Assembly: GCA_011523785.1 (NCBI GenBank)
Contig: WTFW01000126.1
Coordinates: 1 to 36,186 of the forward strand
Source: Chloroflexota bacterium
GTDB lineage: Bacteria; Chloroflexota; UBA11872
Direction of reading: 5' to 3'
Length of the DNA stretch: 36,186 nucleotides
Shown piece after piece: positions 16,563-27,560 of the stretch (positions are counted from its first letter, which is position 1; each line of letters begins with the position of its first letter). The notes beneath the pieces were generated by a model. The model was not told the origin of the DNA. It did no database searches and saw only the letters and a program-made list of their open reading frames with translations. A program made the position numbers and the translations under genes.

Positions 16563-17576
16563 CTAACGACGGCCTGAGGAGCTCACGGCGACTTCCCGTC
16601 CGGACCGTGCCGACTCCCAGCAGGCCTCGTTAACTCGCAACACGTCCAGCCCGCCTTCGCCGCTGGAGTGCACCTGGTCGCGACCGAGGATGGCGTCCAC
16701 GAAGTTGTGATCGGGGCTGGACTGCGCCGGCAGCTCGCCTACGTCTACGAGCTCCTGCCGCGCATCGTAGTGCCGCAGTTCGTCCAGCGTGTTGTACTCG
16801 ACGCCCCGCACCAGCAGCGTGCCTTCGCTGCCGTAGAAGCCCATGTCCTCAGCCGCCGGCGCCGCCGCGTTGCCCACGTGCGCAAAGCTGCCGATGGCCC
16901 CGTTCTCGAAGCGCGCGCTGATGGTCATGTCCACGTCCACGTCGAGGTCGTAGCGGTTCTCGTGCGCCATTACGGCGCTGATCTTCAGTCCGGTGGCGTA
17001 CATCACGTAGTCCATCAGGTGACTGCCCCAGTCGATCAGCTGCCCGCCCCCGGATAGCTCCGGGTCCTGCCGCCATTGACCTCGCTGTTCCCGGTACCAG
17101 CCGTGGTGCTGCAGGCCGGTTACGAACTGGATGCGCCCGATGGCGCCGGCCTGGATCTGCTGGTGGATGTAGCGGTACGCCGGCGCGTAGTGCCGTTGGT
17201 ACGACACCATCAGGATCGTCCCCGCCCGGTCGCGGCGCCGCAGGGCTTCCTCGCCCTCCGCCACGGTGCAGACCAGCGGCTTTTCGGTCATGACGTGGCA
17301 GCCGGCGTCCAGCGAGTCCACGATCTGCTCGAAGTGCAGCGCGTGCGGCGATCCGATTTCGACGGCCCCTGGCCTGGTCTCGCGCAATAGCTCCTGGTGC
17401 GACGCGAACTCGGGCACGCCTTGCAGCCCCGGATTCCGCTCCTTCATCCGCGCAATCGAGGCCGCGCTGGGGTCGGCCAGCCCCACGATTTCCACGTCGT
17501 CGATGTCCAGCAGCCGGGAAATGTGGGTTGACATAAAGTTGCCGCAGCCGATGATGCCCATCCGAATCGTCGCCAT
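16563..17576 (-). CDS. Gfo/Idh/MocA family oxidoreductase
   Basis: This 337-residue protein has MGIIGCGNF (6-14) as Rossmann loop, EKP at 98-100, and QLIDWGSHLMD carrying the Asp and His residues expected in the substrate domain. The ATG is preceded by GGGAGG with six bases between. It lies 60 bases downstream of the enolase-superfamily gene on the same strand, so the pair may encode successive steps: oxidation of a sugar to its acid or lactone, then dehydration. That order is inference. Confidence 0.93.
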   Translation of the reverse strand: MATIRMGIIGCGNFMSTHISRLLDIDDVEIVGLADPSAASIARMKERNPGLQGVPEFASHQELLRETRPGAVEIGSPHALHFEQIVDSLDAGCHVMTEKPLVCTVAEGEEALRRRDRAGTILMVSYQRHYAPAYRYIHQQIQAGAIGRIQFVTGLQHHGWYREQRGQWRQDPELSGGGQLIDWGSHLMDYVMYATGLKISAVMAHENRYDLDVDVDMTISARFENGAIGSFAHVGNAAAPAAEDMGFYGSEGTLLVRGVEYNTLDELRHYDARQELVDVGELPAQSSPDHNFVDAILGRDQVHSSGEGGLDVLRVNEACWESARSGREVAVSSSGRR

Positions 17577-17636
17577 GCCCGACCTCCCGGTGCGCTGCGC
17601 TTGCCTGGCTCCTGCCGACGCGTGGACCCCCGCGGG

Positions 17637-18800
17637 CTACTGCCCGTCGTCACCGCCCGCAAACGTATACGGCCGCCCCATCGACTGCTCCCGCCAGCGT
17701 TCCGGCTCCACCGGTCGCGGCGGATGGGCGGCGATGAAGTCCTCGTCCGGCTCCACGCCAAGCCCGGGCCCCGTCGGCAGGTCGTAGTGCCCGTCCACGA
17801 TTCGTACCGGTTCCTTCAGCACGCCCTCGATGCTGAAGTTGCCGCTCTCCTGGATGAGGAAGTTGGGAATCGACGCGTCCACCTGCGCCGAAGCAACGAA
17901 GTTCAACACGCTGAACGGGTTGTGCGGCGCCAAGGCGATGCCGTAGGTCTCGGCCATGCTGGCGATCTTGCGTAGCTCCGAAATGCCGCCCGAGTGCCCG
18001 ATGTCCGGCTGCGCGTAGGACACCGCCTCGCGCTCGAACAGTTCGCGGAACCCCCAGCGCGTGTACAGCCGCTCGCCGGTCGCCAGCGGCACGGTGGTTT
18101 CCTGCGAGAGCTTCTCCATTGCCTTCGTGTACTCTGGGCCGCACGGCTCTTCCAGGAACATCGGGTTGAACTCGGCGATTCCCTCGGCCAGCTTCCGGAT
18201 CATCCCCAGGCTCAGCCGGCCGTGCGTTTCCACCATGATGTCCACGTGCGGCCCCACCGCCGCCCGCACGGCGCCGACCTTGGCGATGGCCTCCTCGAAC
18301 TGGCCGGGCGACAGGTAGTAGCCGGCCGTCGATAGCGGGTCGAACTTCATGGCCGTCCACCCATCGGCCACCGCGTCCGTGGCGCTCTGCACAAGTTCGT
18401 CCGTGTCCGCACCGCTGATTCCGCGGTAACAGCGCAGCCGCGTTCGCATCGGTCCGCCCAGCATTTCGTAAATGGGCAGGCCCGCCGCTTTGGCCTTGAT
18501 GTCCCACAGCGCGATGTCGATCCCGCTCATCGCCGACATGTAGACCACGCCGCCGCGGACGTTGTGCCACATGTAGTACATGCTCGACCAGACCTGCTCG
18601 ACTCGTCGCGCGTCGCGCCCGATCAGGTAGTCGCCGATCGTTTCCACCGCGCCGGCCACCGCCCCGGGCATCAGCGAGCACTCGCCGTACCCAACCAGCC
18701 CGTTGTCGGTCTCGATGCGGACGTAGCAGTAGTTGAAGGAGCCGCGGCCGTAGTAGACCTCGGGGTTGAACGTGAGCGGGGTGACCGACTGGATTTTCAC
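17637..18800 (-). CDS. Enolase-superfamily sugar acid dehydratase, galactonate/mannonate dehydratase-like
   Basis: This 387-residue protein has the mandelate racemase/muconate lactonizing enzyme fold: an N-terminal capping domain and a C-terminal barrel. Barrel signatures are EEP (217-219), TGER (241-244), QPDIGHSGG (264-272) and LAPHNP (290-295). Likely metal ligands are E191, E217 and E243; H193 and the H293 dyad partner D266 would be catalytic, as in galactonate dehydratase. The first ligand is Glu in VETHGR, where galactonate and mannonate dehydratases have Asp. The start is GTG with a weak ribosome site. Dehydration of an aldonic acid to a 2-keto-3-deoxy acid is likely, but the exact sugar is open. 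Confidence 0.88.
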   Translation of the reverse strand: MKIQSVTPLTFNPEVYYGRGSFNYCYVRIETDNGLVGYGECSLMPGAVAGAVETIGDYLIGRDARRVEQVWSSMYYMWHNVRGGVVYMSAMSGIDIALWDIKAKAAGLPIYEMLGGPMRTRLRCYRGISGADTDELVQSATDAVADGWTAMKFDPLSTAGYYLSPGQFEEAIAKVGAVRAAVGPHVDIMVETHGRLSLGMIRKLAEGIAEFNPMFLEEPCGPEYTKAMEKLSQETTVPLATGERLYTRWGFRELFEREAVSYAQPDIGHSGGISELRKIASMAETYGIALAPHNPFSVLNFVASAQVDASIPNFLIQESGNFSIEGVLKEPVRIVDGHYDLPTGPGLGVEPDEDFIAAHPPRPVEPERWREQSMGRPYTFAGGDDGQ

Positions 18801-18920
18801 GGGCGCGCTCGTTTCATCGGCGGCCCTTCGACGGCTAACCCGAGAGCCGCATAGGCCGCGAGTTCCCGCCCAGCCTATACCGCCGAATCCCGTCGGGTCG
18901 GCCGCGGCCGGCCCGTGCCG

Positions 18921-19496
18921 CTACGCCGCTGACTCCGATCTCGCCCGACGTTCGAACTCCCGAAGCCAGGCGTCCACCTCGCGCTGGCTACGCAGGCGGA
19001 CGACCTCGGTTCCGCGTACTCGCGCCTCTTGCATGAGACCTGTGTACGTGCGGTACCGCCGTCGATACACCCGCAAGTTCCAGAGCACCAGCCCGTCCCA
19101 GGTCAACAGCGCGCTCCGAACAGTCTCCCGCTGCACGCCCCAGAGCAGTTGGTCCTTTCGTCGAACCCGCCGCAGCGTCCGCAGAAAGACCCGCCAGCAG
19201 GCCGTTAGTAGCGGCAGATCCAGCCAGACCAACAACTCCACCCGCGGCCAGTAGATGTCCCGCGATCGGCTGTAGTTGCCTTCCACCACCCAGGCGTCGC
19301 CGGCCGTGGCTTCCCGAACCTCGGGCAGAAACTCCTCGTCGGATGGCATACCCCAATCGGGACGGTGCCGCCAGTGCAGTGCGTCCAGCTCTACGTGCGG
19401 TACGCCGAGCACATTCGCCACCCGGCGGGCAACGGTCGTCTTGCCCGATCCCGACAGCCCGCAGACCCATACGCGTTGGGGCAGCCCCTCAGTCAT
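18921..19496 (-). CDS. FlaR-like P-loop nucleoside kinase-type protein
   Basis: This 191-residue protein has Walker A GLSGSGKT near the start (13-20), then HVELDALHW and a WVVEGNYS segment typical of the adenylate kinase-related group called FlaR-like. A very basic Arg-rich helix with tryptophans follows (about residues 100-150). Members bind ATP and may phosphorylate a small substrate or play a regulatory role, but a defined reaction is lacking. It lies 44 bases behind the AAA+/VWA gene on the same strand. No link to the sugar genes is evident. Confidence 0.83.
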   Translation of the reverse strand: MTEGLPQRVWVCGLSGSGKTTVARRVANVLGVPHVELDALHWRHRPDWGMPSDEEFLPEVREATAGDAWVVEGNYSRSRDIYWPRVELLVWLDLPLLTACWRVFLRTLRRVRRKDQLLWGVQRETVRSALLTWDGLVLWNLRVYRRRYRTYTGLMQEARVRGTEVVRLRSQREVDAWLREFERRARSESAA

Positions 19497-19540
19497 CGTC
19501 GGCCTGGCGGACGGTTATCCGCCTGTCCAGTCCGGTCGGC

Positions 19541-21532
<1,992 letters not shown>

Positions 21533-21966
21533 TTCGCCATCGTCTCACACCGCCGCCGGTGTCAGTAGGCTCAATCCGGAAACCTTGCGCACTGGCCACT
21601 CGCCCACGGGCGCATGAAACGGTCGAGTCTCCGGCTGCCTCAGGCGGCCCGCACTGGCAGTGTGATCACCCTGGGCACGACCTTGCTCGGTTCCGAGGAT
21701 TTCGACTCGGCTTCCCCAGCTAGGGCACCACTCCCCCGAAAGCCAGCACCCGTTCTCGCAGTCGGCATCGACTTCCAGCAAGACGACCGGGCGCCCAAGG
21801 TTGCGATTTCCCGGCCTGTTCGACTTTTGGCCGCACACTGCCGGGAGTCCCCGGCAGGACCGCTGGCTCGAGATGCCCCGTTGAGTTGGGTGACTGCGGC
21901 TCCGAGTTGGGTCCAGCAGCCCATGTCGGCGCATCCCTACGTCCCTGTGGTCAGGTAGACAGCTAC
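21533..21966. other. Intergenic stretch without a convincing gene
   Basis: This 434-base gap lies between two leftward genes. Frames of 114 codons rightward (21614-21958) and 141 codons leftward (21545-21970) exist, but neither has a clear ribosome site, a recognisable domain or a codon pattern better than the opposing frame. It could hold the promoter of the AAA+/VWA gene and a decayed coding sequence. No repeat or RNA gene was recognised. Confidence 0.5.
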
Positions 21967-24189
21967 TCACCTACCGCCTGCGCCGGATGGCCCGATGGTC
22001 ACGGGCAGCCCGGACCCGTCTTCGGCCTCGACGAGGCGCCGGATTGGACCTCCGAACGTGAGGACGTAGACCTCGCCGGCGGCGTCGACTCCGAATGAGC
22101 TGAGCGAAGTGGGAAGATCCGCAACTTGAATCATTTTCCATCCCTGATCGGCGTCGCCTTCGAGCACCCAAATCCGTCCGCTGCAAAAGTCGCCAAATAA
22201 ATAAGATCCGTTCAGCCAGGTAATCGACGAGCCTCTGTAAACGATGCCGCCGACGACGGCGCACACTTCTCCGTCGTGCTCATAGGAAACTATTGGCTGG
22301 ATCATGTCTTCAGACTCCTCGCACGCATAGCCAGTCTCTATGCCGTAGTGAGTCTTGACACTTTCATCCACGGTCGGGCAGCCATAGCCTTCGAAGACCG
22401 GCCAGCCTGAATTCGCGCCAGCAGTAACGATCGACACTTCTTCCTCGGACTCATGCCCAACGTCGCCGACCCACAACTCACCTTGTTGGGAATCAAACGA
22501 CATTCTCCAGGGATTTCTAAAGCCTAAGGCCCAGATTTCAGCTCGTGCGTCGGATACATCGAGAAATGGATTGTCATCGGGAATCTGATAAGGTTGATCA
22601 GCCGTCGCGTCGCGTACGTCGATACGAATGACCTTGCCGAACAGATTGTCCAAAGTTTGTGGACATTCAAAGCAATCAGCGTCTCCAATGCCGAGATACA
22701 GCATGCCGTCATCCCCGAACCTTACGGTGCCGCCGTAGTGGCCAAACCCGTAGTATCCATAAGCAGGTAGTGGTAGTGGTAGATCCAGGATTATCAGCCC
22801 TTCTTCATTGACGGCACGTCCATCGACAATTGGAAAGCGCGCAAGTCGGACACTGGGCCCATCGGCTTCAGGGTGATTCTGCTTGGCCATGAAGTACGCG
22901 TAAAGATATGGGAACTCTTCAAATCGAGAGTCGACGGCCACGCTCAGCAGGCCGCTGAAACCTCCTTCCAAGAAGAGTTCGTCGTTCAACTCCAACACAG
23001 TCCGTGATCCCCTTCCGTCTTCAACTAACGTAATCACTCCTCGTCTCTCAGCGACCAGGACTCCGCCGTGCGGCCAAGGTGAGATGTCGACAGGCTCCGC
23101 ATAGGTGACTGACGGTAAGTCGTAGACAAGGATCAAGCGGCGATAGCGAGATTCCGGGGCGATACTTGGATCGTACACCCAACACTGCGTGTGCCCACCT
23201 GGACGTATCCCACACGTGGTGTTCCAGCCAGCGGTCACGGATGTGAACTCGCCGAGTGGCACCGGGAGTGCTGTGTTGCCAGCTGGATTAGGTTTCTGGC
23301 CCCAGCACCGCAAGCCACCGTCACTAGCGATGCCACAACCATGCATGTATCCGTTGGTTATCTGAGTGAACACAGATTCGGGCGGGCTTGATTGGCCGGA
23401 ATCATCCTTACCCTGGCAAGCAACCATGCCGTCCTGGTGCAGCACACACGTGTGAGCCGCGCCGACGGCCAGGGCGAGAAACGGTCCGCTGCGCGACGCG
23501 GCCCGTCCGTCATCGTTCTTTCCCCAGCAGACCAGGTCAGCGCCAAGCGTCAGACCGCAACTATGCTCCGCCCCAGCCCCGATCGCTGCGAAGGCGACGT
23601 CCTGCGGCGGCGTCGCCCGCTCGTTCGCGTTCCATCCCCAGCATGTGGCGAATCCTTCGCTTAGCGCGCAGACATGGTCCCAGCCCGCGTCAATCGCCGT
23701 GAACTCCCCATCCGGCGCTTCAGTCTGGTGGTGATCGTTTTGCCCCCAGCAGGAAACCCCGCCATCTACCCGGATGCCGCAGGAAAACCGGAAGCCAGCC
23801 GTAATCTGCTGAAACTTGACCCCTTCCGGAACGTCCAACTGGCCATCATCGTTCGAACCCCAGCACTGAACCTGCCCGCTGTTCTGAAGCACACACGAGT
23901 GATTCTCACCAACCGCCACCTGAACGATAACTGAAGCTTCGGCGTCCGGCTGCAATGCCGCTGCGGCTGTCTGGGTTGTCTCAGGCGTCGTCCTTTGTTC
24001 GGTCGTGATCGCCCGCGGCCGCAACGCCTGCTGCTGGGCCTTTGGCGTCGGCTCGGGCATCGACTCCTTCGCCGGCGGCTGCTCGCAGGCAACCATCAGG
24101 ATGGCCGAAACCATCGCGACTCCAAAGATTACGGACAACCTTCGTTGCAATGCTGTCTTTGCGGATTCGATCACCAGAAGCAATCTCAA
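21967..24189 (-). CDS. Lipoprotein with RCC1-like repeats fused to a PQQ-type sugar dehydrogenase-like domain
   Basis: The protein (740 residues) has a signal peptide ending in a lipobox-like LMVAC, with Cys35 as lipidation site, then a Gln/Thr/Pro-rich linker. Seven RCC1-like repeats follow (about 89-340), each with a Cys pair 9-10 residues apart and usually a CWG motif, for example C99/C109, C137/C147 and C326/C336. Residues 352-730 match the glucose/sorbosone dehydrogenase-like propeller, with GFRNPWR and WVGDVGHESEEEV segments. It should sit outside the membrane. The first start is TTG; GTG at 24174 is equally possible. Base composition looks lower in G+C than its neighbours. Whether it binds PQQ is not provable here. 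Confidence 0.86.
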   Translation of the reverse strand: MRLLLVIESAKTALQRRLSVIFGVAMVSAILMVACEQPPAKESMPEPTPKAQQQALRPRAITTEQRTTPETTQTAAAALQPDAEASVIVQVAVGENHSCVLQNSGQVQCWGSNDDGQLDVPEGVKFQQITAGFRFSCGIRVDGGVSCWGQNDHHQTEAPDGEFTAIDAGWDHVCALSEGFATCWGWNANERATPPQDVAFAAIGAGAEHSCGLTLGADLVCWGKNDDGRAASRSGPFLALAVGAAHTCVLHQDGMVACQGKDDSGQSSPPESVFTQITNGYMHGCGIASDGGLRCWGQKPNPAGNTALPVPLGEFTSVTAGWNTTCGIRPGGHTQCWVYDPSIAPESRYRRLILVYDLPSVTYAEPVDISPWPHGGVLVAERRGVITLVEDGRGSRTVLELNDELFLEGGFSGLLSVAVDSRFEEFPYLYAYFMAKQNHPEADGPSVRLARFPIVDGRAVNEEGLIILDLPLPLPAYGYYGFGHYGGTVRFGDDGMLYLGIGDADCFECPQTLDNLFGKVIRIDVRDATADQPYQIPDDNPFLDVSDARAEIWALGFRNPWRMSFDSQQGELWVGDVGHESEEEVSIVTAGANSGWPVFEGYGCPTVDESVKTHYGIETGYACEESEDMIQPIVSYEHDGEVCAVVGGIVYRGSSITWLNGSYLFGDFCSGRIWVLEGDADQGWKMIQVADLPTSLSSFGVDAAGEVYVLTFGGPIRRLVEAEDGSGLPVTIGPSGAGGR

Positions 24190-24211
24190 GCTGGCAACGC
24201 GTTTCGTACAG

Positions 24212-24997
24212 CTAAGTCCGTGACGCCCAATGCAATCGCACTCGGTTTACCGCCCACACCGCAAACGCCAGCAGCGCCAGCACCCCAATAATCTGCGACT
24301 GCTGCAGCCCCCACAGGTGCTCCGGTTGATCGATCCGTAAAAACTGCAAGCCCAGCCGCATCGCGCCGTAGCCCGCCAGCACCGTCCAGAAGATGTACAG
24401 GCGGCCGATGTAGCGGGTGGCCAGCCACATGGCGATCCCGAAGATCGCAAAGTCCCCCAGCATTTCGTACGTCGTGGCCGGATGTACCGGCGTTGACTGG
24501 CCGATGGCGTTCGCGTGCGTGTAGTAGACGGCCCAGGGCAGATCGGTCGCCAGCGCGTGATGCTCGCCGTTGATCAGGTCGCCAATGCGGCCGATTCCCA
24601 TGCCCAGGATCAGCCCCGGCGCGCCGATGTCCAACCCGCTGCGCACGTCCAGCTTCATCCACCAGGCCGCCAGCGCCAGTGCCAGGCCGCCGCCCAGGGG
24701 GGCGCCCCACACCGTGATCCCGCCATCATTCAGGGCGAAGACCCGCCCCCAGTCGCTGGAGAACAGGTCCAGGTTGTCGATCACGAAGAGAAAACGCGCC
24801 GCCACAATGCCGCCCCCCACCGCCCACAGCGCCAGGGTGATGACCTGGTCGTCCGAGATCGTTGTGCGGCGGCCCAGGCGTCGCGAGATCCACATCCCCG
24901 CCAGGATCCCCAGGACAGAGAACAGCGAGTGCCAGGTAAAGCGGAAGGTCCCGATCTGGAAGAGATCCGGGTCCCAGGGAATGGCGATGGCGGGCAC
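24212..24997 (-). CDS. lgt: Prolipoprotein diacylglyceryl transferase
   Basis: This 261-residue membrane enzyme moves a diacylglyceryl group from phosphatidylglycerol to the lipobox cysteine of prolipoproteins. The Lgt hallmark GRIGDLINGEHH is present near residue 135, with the preceding APGLILGMGIGRIGD helix and about seven membrane segments. An early FTWHSLF segment and the conserved YGAMRLGLQF-type motif near the C-terminus also fit. The GTG start follows GGGGAG at eight bases. It is flanked on the same strand by two genes for lipoproteins, only 22 bases before one of them, so the enzyme may be co-expressed with its substrates. Confidence 0.95.
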   Translation of the reverse strand: MPAIAIPWDPDLFQIGTFRFTWHSLFSVLGILAGMWISRRLGRRTTISDDQVITLALWAVGGGIVAARFLFVIDNLDLFSSDWGRVFALNDGGITVWGAPLGGGLALALAAWWMKLDVRSGLDIGAPGLILGMGIGRIGDLINGEHHALATDLPWAVYYTHANAIGQSTPVHPATTYEMLGDFAIFGIAMWLATRYIGRLYIFWTVLAGYGAMRLGLQFLRIDQPEHLWGLQQSQIIGVLALLAFAVWAVNRVRLHWASRT

Positions 24998-25081
24998 GGG
25001 TCAATCTCCCCGCAGGCAGCGTCCAGTTCATGGTACTGGCCAAACCGCTCGGCCGAAGGCTTGTCCTACGGTTTGAACGCG

Positions 25082-26506
25082 CTAGTTGGAAGTGAAACTT
25101 GCCGCCGTCTGGCGAGCCTGCAATTCAACCGCAACCTCGGACGCCGGACTGCCCAGGACCAGGCTGCGGTGCACGGCAGTGTCCAGGTCCGACGCTCGGG
25201 TGTGCCAGTCTGGCGTTTCAACGATCGGAGATCTCCAGGCGTCGCGAGCCTCCAGCAGGCTTTCCCGCTCCAGTCCCAGCCGTGCCGCCACGTCGTCCAG
25301 CGCCGGCGTCAATGCCGGGGTCGCCGGGCCGACGGCCAACCTCGATGCCAGGCCCGCCAGGGCAACGGCTGCATCCGCGGCCGTCCCGTCGTCGTCTTGT
25401 CCCGCCGCGATAAACGCCGCCGCCATCGGGATTCGACGCTCGGCCTCCGGCCAGGAAGGCAGGGGCAGCGTCGCCCACTCCGAACGCCGCTCCGGCGACA
25501 GCGCCGCCAGCCGTGACAGAGCCCGGCCATGCGCAACGGTCAGGGCCACACGCCCGTCCAGCACCGCCTCCCCAGCCGCCCCCTGACCGTCCCAGGCGCT
25601 CGGCGGCGGTGAAACGCCCTGGTGCAGCCATTGATCCGCGTACCACTGCCAGGCGTCCACGGCCGCCTCGCCCGTTGGAAACGTCCCGGCCGACCCTGCC
25701 ACGGTCTCCAGCTCGGGCAGTCCCGCGATCACGCCAAACCCGTAGGTGTACGTCTCGGCGTCGGTCAGCCGGCGCGCAGTCTCCGCAAGCGCCTGGTAGG
25801 TCGAACCCACCTCGGCCACCCCGGCCGTGTCCAGTCGCCGCCGACCCGCCAGCAGATGGGTGGAGTACCCGCTCACCGGAAATCCCACCAGTCCGCGCTC
25901 GCGTTTCCCCAACGCCAGCATTTCCGGAAATACCTCATGCTCTGCGCCCAGTGCCGCGTCCAACGGCGCCAAGAGATCCAGGGCATCAAGCGCAGTCACA
26001 AGGCCGCCGGGGACGCCAATCAGCAGATCGGGCAAGTCCCCGGCCGCCGCACGCGCCAGCAGACGCGCCGGACTATCGGCCCCGGCGTCCAGGGTCTCCA
26101 ACGCCAAGTCGACGGTCAGATCCGTGGTGTGCAGATCTGGCTCGCCTTCCTGAAAAAGCGCCGGACTGAGAGCCGCGCGCAGCGTCGGGCGCGCTGGCTG
26201 AGGTGTTTGCTCGGGGCTCACAAGCGTCGGACGTGGTGTTGGCGGGGGCGTTGGCGGCGGCGTGACCAGGCGCGTGACAACCACCTCCCGCTCCACGATG
26301 ACCTCGCGCTCGGTGATGACCGGTCGCTCGATTACGACCTCGCGCTCAACGATTCTGGGCACTACGACAACCCGTTCCACGACGACAGGTGCACCGCATG
26401 CCGCCAGGGTCAGCGCGGCCCCAGCCGCCAGGCCTGATTGCAGCGCCTGCCGACGGCTCGGGCGACGACTACCCGGCCGGGAAGCTGTGCGGGAAAAACG
26501 CGCCAA
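25082..26506 (-). CDS. Extracellular solute-binding-type lipoprotein without a linked permease
   Basis: This 474-residue protein has a Tat-like signal (RRQALQ, then a hydrophobic core) and lipobox LAACG, with Cys37. Next comes an unusual stretch rich in repeated VxREVV(I/V)E units (about 41-80), then a Pro/Thr linker. The rest is Ala/Leu-rich and resembles a family 1 sugar-type binding protein with segments such as GLVGFPVSGYSTHLL and EAVLDGRVALTVAHG. No permease or ATPase gene adjoins it, so cargo and partner are unknown; it may act in sensing or be an orphan. The start is TTG at 26506; no ATG or GTG is available upstream of the signal and no Shine-Dalgarno is seen. Confidence 0.78.
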   Translation of the reverse strand: MARFSRTASRPGSRRPSRRQALQSGLAAGAALTLAACGAPVVVERVVVVPRIVEREVVIERPVITEREVIVEREVVVTRLVTPPPTPPPTPRPTLVSPEQTPQPARPTLRAALSPALFQEGEPDLHTTDLTVDLALETLDAGADSPARLLARAAAGDLPDLLIGVPGGLVTALDALDLLAPLDAALGAEHEVFPEMLALGKRERGLVGFPVSGYSTHLLAGRRRLDTAGVAEVGSTYQALAETARRLTDAETYTYGFGVIAGLPELETVAGSAGTFPTGEAAVDAWQWYADQWLHQGVSPPPSAWDGQGAAGEAVLDGRVALTVAHGRALSRLAALSPERRSEWATLPLPSWPEAERRIPMAAAFIAAGQDDDGTAADAAVALAGLASRLAVGPATPALTPALDDVAARLGLERESLLEARDAWRSPIVETPDWHTRASDLDTAVHRSLVLGSPASEVAVELQARQTAASFTSN

Positions 26507-26606
26507 GTGTGTCAGGATTTATGCAGAGCCTGTTCGGCTGTCATGCGACGATGCTACGTGAGCGGGTGCCAGGCCACTCCGCAAGCGTCAGGTACGGGAG
26601 GACCCG

Positions 26607-27554
26607 ATGCACGATGTCGCGATTCTGGGTTCCGGGCCGGCTGGGCTGACCGCCGCCATCTACGCGGCCCGCGCCAACCTCTCCACGCTGGTCTTCACCG
26701 GCGATGCCCTGGGCGGCCAGATCGCCACCACCTACGACGTCGAGAACTATCCCGGCTTCGAGGAAATCACCGGCCCCGACCTCACCTCGCGCATGCAGGG
26801 CCAGGCCGAGCGTTTTGGCGCCGAAATCGTCTACGACCAGATTACCGAGGTCGACTTTGACGGCCCGCCATTCACCCTCACCGGCCGTGCCGACACTTAC
26901 TCGGCTCGCACGGTCATCGTCGCCACCGGCGCCAGTCCCCGGCTGTTAGGCATCCCTGGCGAGCAGGAACTCTGGGGACGCGGCGTTTCCGTTTGCGCCA
27001 CCTGCGACGGGGCGTTCTTCAAAGACCAGCCAGTGGCCGTGGTTGGTGGCGGTGACAGTGCCCTCCAGGAGGGCCTGTTTCTCACCCGCTTCGCCTCCAG
27101 GGTCACCGTTATCCATCGGCGCGACCAACTGCGCGCCGGGCCCTACCTGCAGGATCGGGCTCGCGCCGAGCCCAAGATCGACTTCATCTGGGACAGCGTC
27201 GTCACCGGCGTCCAGGGCGACCAGGCGGTGGAAGCGCTACGGCTAAGAAACGTCCACACGGGCGATGAGTCGGACTTCCCCACCGAGGGCCTCTTCATCT
27301 TCATCGGCCACGACCCGAACACCGAAATCTTCAAGGGCAAACTCGAAATGGACGAGGACGGCTACGTCATCTCCAACCGCTATATGCACACCAACGTCGA
27401 AGGTGTGTTTGTGGCCGGCGAGGCCCAGGACCACTACTTCCGCCAGGCCATCACGTCGGCCGGCGAGGGCTGCCAGGCCGCCATGGAAGCCGAGAAGTTC
27501 ATCGCCCGGCTCGAAAGCCAGCAGCCCGCCGCGGCCGGCGCCGCCAGCGGATAG
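26607..27554 (+). CDS. trxB: Thioredoxin-disulfide reductase
   Basis: This 315-residue flavoprotein has GSGPAG (8-13) for FAD, the redox-active CATC (C130 and C133) and GGGDSA for NADPH. A C-terminal GEAQD-type FAD segment follows (here VFVAGEAQDHYFRQAITSAGEG). It reduces thioredoxin with NADPH in the cytoplasm. Length is standard. The ATG is preceded by GGGAGG at five bases. The next gene on the same strand starts seven bases after its stop, suggesting co-transcription. No thioredoxin gene lies in the window. Confidence 0.96.
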   Translation: MHDVAILGSGPAGLTAAIYAARANLSTLVFTGDALGGQIATTYDVENYPGFEEITGPDLTSRMQGQAERFGAEIVYDQITEVDFDGPPFTLTGRADTYSARTVIVATGASPRLLGIPGEQELWGRGVSVCATCDGAFFKDQPVAVVGGGDSALQEGLFLTRFASRVTVIHRRDQLRAGPYLQDRARAEPKIDFIWDSVVTGVQGDQAVEALRLRNVHTGDESDFPTEGLFIFIGHDPNTEIFKGKLEMDEDGYVISNRYMHTNVEGVFVAGEAQDHYFRQAITSAGEGCQAAMEAEKFIARLESQQPAAAGAASG

Positions 27555-27560
27555 CGCCAC

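Noticed and set aside
21545-21970. 141-codon leftward frame in the intergenic gap
   Set aside because: No ribosome site or domain is present, the rightward frame is equally open, and it overlaps the end of the neighbouring gene. It was not called as a gene.
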